This document shows, one piece after another, positions 11,093 to 20,894 of a DNA stretch of 64,000 nucleotides. Both the position numbers and the translations under genes were made by a program. The DNA is from Catenaria anguillulae PL171 (lineage: Eukaryota; Blastocladiomycota; Blastocladiomycetes; Blastocladiales; Catenariaceae). How positions within the stretch are numbered: the first letter of the stretch is position 1; the number at the start of each line of letters is the position of its first letter. The notes under the pieces are model-generated. The model did no database searches. It was not told where the DNA came from and saw only the letters and a program-made list of their open reading frames with translations. The stretch lies in contig MCFL01000027.1 in the NCBI GenBank assembly GCA_002102555.1, positions 62,001 through 126,000 of the forward strand. The letters are read 5' to 3'.

Positions 11093-12655
11093 TCAACGTG
11101 TTGTTTGAGAAGATTTGAGAGGACAGTGTGACACATGTGCGGGACACTGTGGCTGCTGGCCACCGACTCGCGCGTACAAGTCCACCACGCGAGCGCACAC
11201 TCCTTTGGTGCAAGCAACCTCCATGTCTGCATCCGACACTTTGGGATCCAACTTTTGCCGGCAGATCCAGTCGAGCGAGACTTGGGCATCGCTCATGATG
11301 GCATGCAACACACCTCTGCCCGAGTACAAGTTACTCACCTCTGCCGCACGTCCTGCCTCACGCTGCTCGCGCTCCATGACCCGTTCCCACCAGCCAAGAA
11401 TGGCTGCGTCTCCGCATTCAAGTGCCGAATCCAATGCACCCGCTGGCAACGGCGACAGTGGCATTCCAGATGCAGCCCACCAGTTGAGAAACTTGACACG
11501 ATCATGTTCATGACCAGGATCCGAGCGTTCATGCGCAGACATCAGAACAGCCGACAAATCGATCTTGAGCTCTAAACCAGACTCGCGCCACCATTCCAGG
11601 ACCTCGTACCGCTCGTGCCTCGCGGCTCCCGTCATGGCATCTTCGGAATACCTGAGCTGCAATCCAGACTCGCGCCACCACTCCAAGACACGCACATGAC
11701 CCTCCGAGCTCGCCAAATCCATGGCCAAGTTGGTATACTCGAGTGGCACCTGCGACCGCATCCACGCGCACAACACGTCCACGTGCCCATACTCGCTCGC
11801 CACCTCGATACACTTGCCCGCGACCCGCTCGACACGCGCTGCCACCCCATACATCAATCCCACCGAGATCCACCACTGGAGCACACGCGCATCCCCAAGC
11901 TTGCTCGCATCTACCAGCACGCGTTCAAGCACGGTGCCTTCCTGCACTGCTTCAACAAACCGCCCAGTGTGCTCTGTGCGAATGCGCTTGAAAATGTCCA
12001 GGTATCCCTTCATGCTGGCAGCCGCAAGGACAAACTCAAAGTCGCCGGCCAGCTTTGCGTCCTTCCAATCGAGCCATGCGTGCACTACATCCACACGAGC
12101 TTGCAGAATCGGATGTTCAAGTGCATCCAGTGACAAACGCGCAAGCTCCCGGATCCGATGCTCGGCCACCCACTTGGCGGCATCAAATGCACCACACTCG
12201 AGCGCCGACTCGACCGACAGGCGAAACCGCATATGTTCCGAAATGGGCAATGCGCGCCCGATCCACCAATCGAGTACCGACACGTGGTTGTTGGTGATGG
12301 CGAGCTCGAGCGCTTGGCCGTGCGGGTCGGCACACAGACCCAGCTCGTGCAATTTGTCGAGGCGAGCCACGTGGCCAGTTTTGCACGCAGTCAACGTGTT
12401 GAGGGTGGACAAGCGCGCGGCCGATGCGCACATGGCGGGTGATGGGTGGACGGCGCACAGGCAGGCAATGACTTGGGCGTGGATATCGAGGTCGCCTGAC
12501 AGGTGCGTTTGGTCTGCGGATCGGTCTGTGATACGGCCAGTGCTATACAGATGGCCGGGTACGTGTTGGGAGTGTCTGAGGGCGGCGATGCAAGTAAGCA
12601 GCATGGGCTCGACGAGCTCAAAGGGCAGTTGAGGGATGCTATCGCGGGAGGACAT
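11093..12655 (-). CDS. Ankyrin-like repeat protein with '-WW-' helices (paralogue A)
   Basis: This is a 520-residue single-exon protein. It opens with an F-box-like LPFELVEPMLL segment and then repeats of about 30 residues of ankyrin-like type: GHVARLDKLHELGL, VSVLDWWIGRALPIS, ARVLQWWISVGLMYG, VRVLEWWRESGLQLRYS and YEVLEWWRESGLELK. Such repeats form helix-turn-helix stacks used for protein binding; the LPFELVE start could dock to SKP1 as in F-box proteins (inference). The start ATG is the first in frame. The stop is followed 50 bp later by the start of the 401-residue gene. The gene upstream (12779-13729) is a shorter paralogue, so the pair arose by tandem duplication. The amino-acid pattern resembles expanded ankyrin-like families of zoosporic fungi. 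Ligand and function are unknown. Confidence 0.75.
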   Translation of the reverse strand: MSSRDSIPQLPFELVEPMLLTCIAALRHSQHVPGHLYSTGRITDRSADQTHLSGDLDIHAQVIACLCAVHPSPAMCASAARLSTLNTLTACKTGHVARLDKLHELGLCADPHGQALELAITNNHVSVLDWWIGRALPISEHMRFRLSVESALECGAFDAAKWVAEHRIRELARLSLDALEHPILQARVDVVHAWLDWKDAKLAGDFEFVLAAASMKGYLDIFKRIRTEHTGRFVEAVQEGTVLERVLVDASKLGDARVLQWWISVGLMYGVAARVERVAGKCIEVASEYGHVDVLCAWMRSQVPLEYTNLAMDLASSEGHVRVLEWWRESGLQLRYSEDAMTGAARHERYEVLEWWRESGLELKIDLSAVLMSAHERSDPGHEHDRVKFLNWWAASGMPLSPLPAGALDSALECGDAAILGWWERVMEREQREAGRAAEVSNLYSGRGVLHAIMSDAQVSLDWICRQKLDPKVSDADMEVACTKGVCARVVDLYARVGGQQPQCPAHVSHCPLKSSQTTR

Positions 12656-12778
12656 TGCTGGGAGTGTTTTGCATGACTACCTCGTTTGTTTCGTGGGCGT
12701 GATTGGATTGATGAAGGGGCCTTTTTGACCAGGTTGCACATCACAGCAGGGGCAGAATTGTATTGACATGATCCAATA

Positions 12779-13729
12779 TCAGGACATGCTCACGGTCAGA
12801 GACTCAGTGGGACCAACGACTGCCTCCATGGCCTCCCTCCACACCCGCAACACGTCCACCTGCCCGGCATCGCTCGCAATCTGCGCGCACCTGCTGGCCA
12901 CCCGCTCTATCCGCACCGCCATGCCGAGCGCCAACGCCACGGTAATCCACCATTGCAAGACGTCTACATTGCCTTGCGCACATGCATCCGCCAAGACTCG
13001 CTCCAACACGGTGACTTGTTGAATCGCCTCCAAAAACCTCGTCTGTTGCTCGTATCGAATGCGCTCGAGGATATCCACGCATCCCTTCTTGGACGCAGAT
13101 TCGAGTACGGTTTGGAAACTGCCCACAAGCTTTGCATCCTTCCAATCGAGCCAGGCATGCACGACATCGGCGCGATCGTGCAGGATGGCGAGCTGGAGCG
13201 CCTCGAGCGTCAAGAACCTCACTTTAGAGATGCGATGCTTGGCGATCCATTTCGGCGTGTCAAATGCGCCGAACTCGAACGCCATGGAGACATGCACGAC
13301 GTCCGAAATGGGTACCGCGTGCGCGATCCACCACTCGAGCACCGAGACGTGATTATGGACGATGGCGACCTCGAGTGCCCTGCCGATCGGATCGATACAC
13401 AGCCCGAGCTGGTGCAGCTTGTCGAGGCGAGCAATGTGGCCCTTCTTGCATGCAGATTCGAGGTGGAATGCAGGCAACCGGGCCGCACACGCGCACATGG
13501 CGTGTGAAGGGATGATGACGCACAGGCAGGCAAAGACTTGGTCCAGAAGCCGGTACTTGGCGGCGGACAGGCGTTGCTCGTTGTCGTTCTCGTGTTGGGT
13601 GAGTCGGGCAATGCGGGATCGTGCAAAGTAGGTGAGAGCGCGGTCATCGCGCCATAGAGTGGCCAGGCGAAGCAGCAAGACGGCCTCGACGAGGTCAAAG
13701 GGCAGTTGGAGAAGTGGTTCTGTTTCCAT
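12779..13729 (-). CDS. Ankyrin-like repeat protein with '-WW-' helices (paralogue B, shorter)
   Basis: This 316-residue single-exon protein is co-linear with the first part of its downstream neighbour: LPFDLVEAVLLLRLA, FACLCVIIPSHAMCACAARLP, GHIARLDKLHQLGLCIDP, VSVLEWWIAHAVPIS, ADVVHAWLDWKDAKLVGSF and VDVLQWWITVALALG all have counterparts there. It ends about where the other copy continues with its SGL-type '-LEWWRESGL-' repeats, so the C-terminal repeats are missing. Either the 3' end was lost after duplication or the longer copy gained repeats. The ATG at 13729 is the first in frame. The intergenic spacing to the paralogue is 123 bp, too short for much more than a compact promoter. Confidence 0.72.
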   Translation of the reverse strand: METEPLLQLPFDLVEAVLLLRLATLWRDDRALTYFARSRIARLTQHENDNEQRLSAAKYRLLDQVFACLCVIIPSHAMCACAARLPAFHLESACKKGHIARLDKLHQLGLCIDPIGRALEVAIVHNHVSVLEWWIAHAVPISDVVHVSMAFEFGAFDTPKWIAKHRISKVRFLTLEALQLAILHDRADVVHAWLDWKDAKLVGSFQTVLESASKKGCVDILERIRYEQQTRFLEAIQQVTVLERVLADACAQGNVDVLQWWITVALALGMAVRIERVASRCAQIASDAGQVDVLRVWREAMEAVVGPTESLTVSMS

Positions 13730-15290
13730 TGCTCAGTGTTTCTTCCGTTGATAGTCCTTGAATCATGTCATGCGATTCCCAAACGTCGAGACTAATATTC
13801 CCAACTGTCGAGGAGTATCAGGATTTAAATAGAGGGCTATGTGTCCATCAGGAAGGCCATCTTCAAGTTGCCACATGCGCTCGGACAGTCCATTCCATGA
13901 CTCGTGCGTCGTGAGGTCGTGGCTATTGTTGAAGACTATGGATTCATGCGAAACCACAGCGATAAAACAGCAAGCAAGATTGACTCGGAGGCCGGGGATA
14001 AAGTAGCAAAAGTCCAAGGTTAATGGTTGACACAAGATACAAGAGGGGCATGGGCCACTGTGGATCCGCTGTTGAACGACCGACACCGACATTTTTCGGT
14101 TCATGAAGAAAGAAATGAAGAAAGGGCACAATGACTCGCGAGAAATTTCCGGGCACCTTATCAACAGCCAATATTCCTGACGCCTAAACCTTGCCCTATT
14201 TAGATCATACGAATGCTCCCCCGGAGGAGATGTCAAGGTTGCGGTCGGCGGTCGACAGGCCAAGGGCAATGGGAAGAACGTGAGAGCGGCCGCGAAGCGT
14301 TGTCACGAGTCTGTCCCATTGTGGTCCTTCCTGATCCTCGCGCCAGTTGCGAACAGTCCACCAAGGATTCCCGTATCTCCAAGGCGGCGACTTGACGTAG
14401 ACAATCAATGAACGTATACTGCCGAGGAGGCGAATGGGTCAGCCAGCCAGACAGCCAGCCAGCCCACTCAGGTCGGCACCGATTCGAAAACCGATACAGA
14501 CCTCGAGGTGGTGAACGCCAATTGCTCTGATTCGCCGAAGAGAAAAAAAAGAGACATGACGTGGGAAACCACACGTTGGCAAGAGTCGTGCCGGTACTTG
14601 ACTCGCAAGACCGGATGAGTTAGGAGCAGCCTGCGTCATCATCGTCATCATCGCACCCGCGAGGCGCGATGGGCTTTTCTCGCAAACTCACTTTTCTCGT
14701 GTTCGGGAAGCGCTACCAGACCCACAGCGCGAAGCGATGAGTTTGGCAATTGGTTGTCGGAGGCGCACCAATGGAAAAAGCAATGGAGTCAAATATGGAT
14801 GTGTCGTCGGCGGATCGAGTCGAGAGCAAAAAGCAAAGAGCGATCGCGAGTGAGCATGAGGATGGGTGAGGAAGGATGCAACGAACGAGCTACATTGAAC
14901 ACACATGCATTGCTATTCAGCAAACGACTGCTCTACTCTTCAGGAAGGAAGGATAGCAGGGTGTGTGTGTGTGTGTGTGTGTGTACCAGCTCCATTTGTA
15001 TTAATATCTGTCCATCGCAAGCTAGGTCTCTCTTGTTTGCGACTGTCTGCACCCGGCTCCCATGAGTCCATGACCATTTTTGTTTGCTCTTGCGATGGTT
15101 TCTTCAGCGCGAAAACAACCGTGGGGTGATGGGGAAGCCTGAAAAAGGGCTGTTCGTCACTTTGACACATTGGTGACACAATTGCAGACACTGATACCGT
15201 TCCCAAAAACGCGTGCGTAGGCGAGGCGCCTTCGCAGCTGCGATGAAGCACACGTCAGGCGTGACAGGTGTTGTTCAGCGTTGTTTACAT
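13730..15290. other. Gene-poor intergenic region
   Basis: This is about 1.5 kb upstream of the ankyrin-like pair. I see only short frames with unconvincing composition, such as a 168-codon minus-strand frame at 13763-14269, and a GT microsatellite at 14961-14984. No supported gene. Confidence 0.45.
14961..14984. repeat. (GT)12 microsatellite
   Basis: Twelve uninterrupted GT units lie in non-coding sequence upstream of the disrupted coiled-coil locus. Confidence 0.95.
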
Positions 15291-16974
15291 TCAATGCTCA
15301 TTGTATTGTGTCCTCTTTGCAAGACAACGATTCATACATCTTCTTCTACAGTCTACTGCTCTATGCATTGCTTCCGCTCGGCCCTACCGCCTCGTTCTTT
15401 ACAGTTTGTCTTGCCGTAAAACACCACGACCCGGTAACCGTGGCCCAGCTCACCGCACACTGGACCCGATTCATCGCCTTGGTGGCAAAGACGCCCACCC
15501 CCTCGGACACGCCCAACCAAGAGGGAGCGGCGGCCTTTCCGGCTGCGCTCACCGCCTCCGGTGTCGCCAACGCTGCCGACTTCTCGGCTCGCGCCATTGC
15601 CGTGCTGATTCAAAGCGAAAACCAATTCAAAACGAACGCTGCTGCCGCCCACCAGGAAGCCCAACAAGAGATCGGCCAACTTCGGCAGCAGGTTGCTCGC
15701 TCTCGCAGACTCGGGTTTAGACCGGGCGCAAGATGACCTGTCCACCGTCAACGCTGATCTGCGGGACACCAACAAGAACCACCAGATGCTACTCGCCCAG
15801 TCCGCGCAGGCCGCCGCCGTCGCCGCCTCTACCCAAGCACAAGGCCCGACGACAACGCTTCCGCCAGGAGTCCTGAAATCGACGCTGTGCTCAAGCGATT
15901 GTCGGCGCTTCCGCGATTCCAAGTTCCGCCATTGCTTGCGTGGAAAACACCTATAGTTGAAGCAGATTTTGCCGTGTTTGGTGACAAGGCGCGCGAGTTT
16001 ATGAACGAGTTTGTTGCGTCACTCGATTTGCTTGTCGAGGTTCCTCATTATGTAGTTGGTATGTCTTGCAAGGTGATTGATCGGTTTTCAGCATTCATTC
16101 TGCGCAAGGATATGACGCTACTGGATGCGTTGCGTGCCCATTTCGTTGTCGCACGAGTCTTTCCTGGATTAGCCGATTTGCAGTGTCTCCTTCGCGGATC
16201 TACTCGATACGTTGAGTACGTATACAGCTTTACACCACTGCCTGTTAACTGCTCTTGACAATCTAACTTGCGGTTTACTTGTGCTTCTTTCTCAGAGCCC
16301 TCATTGGCAACACGAGGCGCACAGACAGCTGGCCGACTTACCCAAAAAAGATGGGTCATCGGCCAAGAAATCGACCTCTGTGCCGCCACCGACACCAAAA
16401 CAAGTGGTTGACACAACGTTGGGTCCCTCATCGTTTGCCCGTCCCGCGGTGCAGACTCTATCAGAGACCCCAGAACCGTCAACAACGACCAGAACCACGA
16501 GGACTTGGACATCTACCTGAACCTGCTCCGTCAATTCCAGCAAGATTTCCCTGCTGCCCCCTTCAACTGGACCGAGCTTGGTCGTCGCACTCTCGACGCA
16601 TTCACGGTCCTTGGTGTTGGTGAGCCGCCCATCGGCAGCCAACCGGATTCCTTCGGCCGCAACATTTCAAACTCCGCCCGAAGCCTTGCTTCCGGCTTCG
16701 GGCTCTTGTTGCAGAAGCAACCACCGCCAGTGGGACAGGCAACAACGTCATCACGGAGCCTGAGGTTTGCTGACTTTGTCTTGCCTGATTGCGCTCTCGT
16801 GTCATCTCCATCTTGTTATGTCTGACTTTGGAACCTATTTCGAACTGGTAGGCTCAGCTCCTCGACTTGATGGACGAACACGAGTCCCGCGTCCAGCGTC
16901 GAGTCAATGACCAAGCCGCCCGTCGCGACCAAAACAGCCAACGGGCGCAAAGCAAGCAGAACTTCAGCTACTAG
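15291..16974 (+). pseudogene. Disrupted, unrecognised coiled-coil gene (possibly Gag-like or an assembly-damaged host gene)
   Basis: Coding character runs through three frames on the plus strand. In order: VTVAQLTAHWTRFIALVAK; an Ala/Gln-rich coiled coil (QEAQQEIGQLRQQ then ALADSGLDRAQDDLSTVNADL); a compact segment (QVPPLLAWKTPIVEADFAVFG, then FMNEFVASLDLLVEVPHYVVG); a Ser/Pro linker; and DLDIYLNLLRQFQQDFPAAPF ending in a charged AQLLDLMDEHESRVQRRV tail with TAG at 16972-16974. Good introns are visible at about 16215-16300 (GTACGT...TTCTCAG) and at about 16765-16851. At least three more frame changes (near 15690, 15866 and 16460) have no splice signals. No clear start is visible. A coiled coil followed by a W-containing globular segment loosely recalls Gag, but there is no zinc knuckle and no pol, so I leave the function open. 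Confidence 0.4.
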
Positions 16975-19588
16975 CGCTGACAGCGACTCGTGTATGTGAC
17001 GTTCCGGGCTCTCTTCTTCTTTAACATGTTGATACCGAGCATACAGCTAACACGCTATGGAACGTCTGCAAAGTCGGCACCTCGCTCGGCCGCGGCAACC
17101 ACGGCTGCATCTCGTTCGGCGGCGGCACCTCGCTCGGCGGCGGCATCGGCAGCAACCGGCTTGGCAGGCGCGGCCAGGAAACGGTCGACAAGCGCGTTGG
17201 ACTCGTGATCCAGTGAGTTCCACGGCTTCATGGTGGAAGCCCGTCCGGCCCTGCGCGCGTAGGCGAGCCCGCCCAAGAAACAGCGGATTGTGGTTGACTT
17301 GACCAAGTCACCTGGGCCACCAACATATGAGGGACCTTTTGAGATCCCCTCATCCCCGCTTGTTGGTCTCGTCAAGAACGAGAGTTATGATGTGGAAGGC
17401 GAGGGAGGCGAGGAGGGCGAGGAGGGCGATGCTGGACATGAGCACATCAATGAGGAGGAGGAGGATGATTTCCATGGGGAGGCGGACATGGGACCTGGGG
17501 AATGCGCGAGTAGCCCTCGCGAAGTGGAGTAGGCCGGGTGGGTGTATGGAAAGCGTCGCCGAGTCATGCTTGTGTCCATGCTCGTCTGTTTCGTTTCGTT
17601 CATCTTTCCTTTTATTTAACTTTGTTCTCTTTTGTTGCTTTACTGCTTTCTTTTTCTTCTGTTCCCATCCACGTCACCAGTTTGCATTTTCTTTTCTTTC
17701 ACGTTGTATGTGCAGACATCGCATCGTGAAGTTGGCTGCAATCGACCGTGAGTCTACATCATTTCCCGATATTCATGTAAGCTATCAGGCAATCATTAAC
17801 CCTTGGCAATGTAATCAGTCCGCAACAGCATCAATGGAACCGCAACGGGATAGCGCCTGCCGTTGCTGTTTCTCGGCCCCCGCTCGACTCTTTACTAGTG
17901 GAACAAGCGACACGGATTGAATCGCGAAAACGACTCTCCTTTGACGTCCTCAACCACCGCAACGATCCAACCTTCAGCCCGAGTGAGCCAGCTGCATTGT
18001 GGGTGGGTGGATGCGGCTGCTTGATTGGCGTGTTGATACTTGTGTCCACACCGTGCTATGTGTTTTCCTACCACAATTTGCCATTGGAATCGGAGATGCG
18101 TACACCCCCAATGTGGCTGTAAAAAACAGCCTCGTTTTTGCACATTGGGTATCGAAAGGGGGGTTGAGCCTCCGCTATAACCTTCCGTGTACGCATCTGC
18201 CTGTGTGTTTCGTTTTGTTTCACACTGCCGATTTCAACCCAGCTGCATGGGCCGATTCTGCGCTCACTCGATCCGTCGTCACCACTGCACTGGCATGGTT
18301 CTTCGACGCAACCTGAACTCGACTTTGCTTGGCTCGACGCGACACGACCGTGACGCAAACAAGACAACCAATACGTCCGTCGACTTGCAACTTGTCAAGA
18401 TCGGTGGTGACCCAATACGAGATGATACAGTACTCTTGTTGCTGCGCGCTGCACTACACGGGCAACAATGATTGCTTGGGTACTGGCGTTGACGCAGTTT
18501 CATTTGTACCAGCGGCTCGTCAAGTCAACTCGACCATGATCTTTGACGACATACGCTTGGCGGCGCCGGTGCGTGTCTCTTCTTCTTCTTTTTCGGTGTA
18601 TCATGTGCTTGCCCTGCGGCGAAACGGCGGTTGTGTCATTTTGGAGTTGAGTCCCTAGTGTCGTTTTCTCGGTCCTTCGTCTTTGTTGAGAAAGTACGAG
18701 CTCGGCAATCCGAGCACCCAAGGAGCTTCTTTCTCGCCAAAAAAACGAGTATGTTCTATCGTCGCCACTTGACATTGGCTGCTATTGCTGATCTGACATA
18801 AACGATGCTCCCCTTTCAGGTATTCAAATCTCGAACATCGTCTTCCCGGCGTCTACTTCGTTGGCGGCGCACTGGTGGAAGCCACATCGTAAAGTCCAAC
18901 CTTTGCTCCCAAGTTCCACGTCCACCAGCTCTGCCGTAAAAATACGTTGGCTCAAACGCCGAGGACGACTTGCATGCGGTTCAATTACCAAGAGAATGAT
19001 GAGATCTTCTCGGGGAGTTTTCGGTATCATATTGCAAAAGCTGTTGGTTCCTCTCATGGCACGACGGAAACCTTTTTTTTATGTACAGTTACGTGAGTTA
19101 AGAGGCCTTATTCTGACTGGGAAGGAAAGAATCGAGTTAGACTGGGAATCGCACGTGCACCAGCCATGTTGACTGTAAATGCCGCTCCCTTCGGTCGAAC
19201 GATTGCGACAAGTTCACGAGATTGTTTGGTTAGAGAGCTTGAAGAGCAAGAGCTGGCAATTGAATACTTACAGTGGCAGAGGTTGAAGAGCATGAGCTTA
19301 CACACGTCGTAAGTCGCAAGCGATGATGCATTAGGAAGGTGCTGCAACGGACACAAAGAACAAAACAAACAGGATAAAAACAAAAGTACAAAGAATCACT
19401 CGTGGGCCGGGGCACGGCGGTGCACGACGCAAGCGCCAGCCCAGCGACGGTGTTTCCGGTCTTGGGGGGGGGGGGGGGGGGTGGAAGGACGACCGGCAGC
19501 GTTGGGCGCAGGCTGAATGTGGTGGTGATGGTCCCACAACGCAACCATCAACTCGAGTTCAAAGTTGAGCGCCGCGTCGGAAACCTCG
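16975..19588. other. Gene-poor region with weak coding traces on the plus strand
   Basis: About 2.6 kb without a gene I can model. 17040-17210 is an Ala/Arg/Ser-codon simple repeat. 17290-17532 is an open frame ending in an acidic Glu-rich tail, perhaps a lost last exon of the disrupted locus upstream. From about 17890 to 19080 there are suggestive pieces: a transmembrane-like GCGCLIGVLILVS; Cys-containing CALHYTGNNDCLGTGVDAV; and CMRFNYQENDEIFSGSF. They sit in different frames, with stops between. They may be exons of a secreted or membrane protein with base errors, or an old pseudogene. Confidence 0.3.
19464..19481. repeat. Poly-G tract of 18 bases
   Basis: An uninterrupted run of 18 G follows CTT just downstream of the minus-strand gene at 19589-20380. 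Length is likely unreliable in sequencing. Confidence 0.9.
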
Positions 19589-20380
19589 TCATGCACCGCG
19601 CGCCCGAAAGCGAGCAAAGACACGAGTGCCCTGCTCGAGCCACATGTGGTTCGTTGCCTTGGCCGTCACCCTATGCAACCGCATCAGAGTTAGGACCGAT
19701 GTACATTGACAGGATCGTTTAGAGAAAAAGAGGACCAAAACGTACATGGCCATCGTTGGCAGCTGCCCAAACAAATGCCACCCAGAACACGGGTCTGAGT
19801 TGCCCTTATTGGTAAAGCCGAGGGACACAACGCCAGCAGGAGCCTTGAGGGCAGGCTGGGCGTCGTCGAGCGCGACAAAAATCCCGGAGACGACAGCCTT
19901 ACGCGGCTCGCCATGGTTGGGCGCAAGCCGAGGGTCCTTTTTGTGAATGACGAAGGCGGCGTCGCCTGGGGAATGGTCCGGGGAGTTGGACTTGGCAAAG
20001 AGGTTGGCGGGCAAGTCGAACTTGGCCGCCTCGGCCATAGTGACTTCGTACACGCGTTCGACCGTCATGTTGTAGTATGAAAAGAGCAGGACTGGGAGAG
20101 CCGAGGAATTGGGCCCATTGGCGATGAACATGTACGCTTCGTACATGTACGGGGGCAAGTTGGCGGGCAAGCCCCCGACGCCCTTGTAATAGAGCCTCTG
20201 GGCGATTTTGAAGTCGCCCGAGACAACGGCACGAGCGGCGTTGACGTCCTTGGTGGTGCACGACGACAGACGGGGCGACGGAGGGGGCCAACGCGATGGC
20301 CATGGCGAGCGAGAAGCATACGACGAAACGGAATCGAGAGAAGTATGGATGGTGAAAGTGGTCAATCCAGAAGAATCCAT
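19589..20380 (-). CDS. Unrecognised protein, two exons
   Basis: The model is exons 20380-19746 and 19670-19589, with an intron (GTACGT...CATAG, 75 nt) that keeps the frame and gives 238 residues. The body from CTTKDVNAARAVVSGDFKIA onward looks coding, with an aromatic segment PPYMYEAYMFIANGPNS, then VLLFSYYNMTVERVYEVTM and GVVSLGFTNKGNSDPCSGW. I recognise no family. The first 35 residues (MDSSGLTTFTIHTSLDS...) are Ser/Pro-rich. A neighbouring frame over the same bases encodes a hydrophobic stretch (FSLAMAIALAPSV) that would make a good signal peptide, so one base may be missing here and the protein may be secreted. Confidence 0.5.
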   Translation of the reverse strand: MDSSGLTTFTIHTSLDSVSSYASRSPWPSRWPPPSPRLSSCTTKDVNAARAVVSGDFKIAQRLYYKGVGGLPANLPPYMYEAYMFIANGPNSSALPVLLFSYYNMTVERVYEVTMAEAAKFDLPANLFAKSNSPDHSPGDAAFVIHKKDPRLAPNHGEPRKAVVSGIFVALDDAQPALKAPAGVVSLGFTNKGNSDPCSGWHLFGQLPTMAMYVLVLFFSKRSCQCTSVLTLMRLHRVTAKATNHMWLEQGTRVFARFRARGA

Positions 20381-20894
20381 GACCTCACTGCCTTTCTGAA
20401 AGGGGTCTCAAGTGCGCCAGTGTGTTGCGGGTGACTTTGAAACCATTGTTGCGCAAATAGGGGTTCCAGTTGGTAGGGACAGTTTCAGGGCGGATATTGG
20501 CGTAGGTACTCGACGAGAGCTTGGCCCAAGGCGTTGGTGTTGGGATAGGCGGCGGCGACAGGCCAGCAACGACGGACAACTGCAGATCAACGCGGCGCGA
20601 GTTTTGGGAGTACCGAGGCAACATTGCCGAAAGTTATGCGGCGAGTTGCCATCGCTGTCGAGAGATCTGATCAAAAGGCGGGCCGAGCAGGGAATATTTA
20701 ATTTGTCTTGGTGAGACCCAAGTTCAAAGGAGTGACTCACTCATTCCGGGTCGAAAGGGAAATAGTTATACTTGAATGGATATGGGTCAGCAATAATACA
20801 CAATAATGGAGGAGAGGTCATGTAAAAACAACCGGAATGAAATCAGGGTAATGCAAGCAACAGTTGAGTCAACTATATCCTTCACCACCCGAGC
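20381..20894. other. Intergenic region
   Basis: It lies between two minus-strand genes. A minus-strand frame near 20385-20640 has a coding-like stretch (KLSSSTYANIRPETVPTNWN) but no start, splice context or homology I recognise. It probably contains the 5' region of the 19589-20380 gene, and this frame could be an unmodelled upstream exon. Confidence 0.35.

Noticed and set aside
9837-13729. Operon-like cluster of three minus-strand genes
   Set aside because: Spacing is short (50 and 123 bp) but this is a eukaryotic genome and the pair of ankyrin-like genes is explained by tandem duplication.
13763-14269. 168-codon minus-strand frame upstream of the ankyrin-like pair
   Set aside because: Composition is not protein-like over most of its length and no family or splice context supports it.
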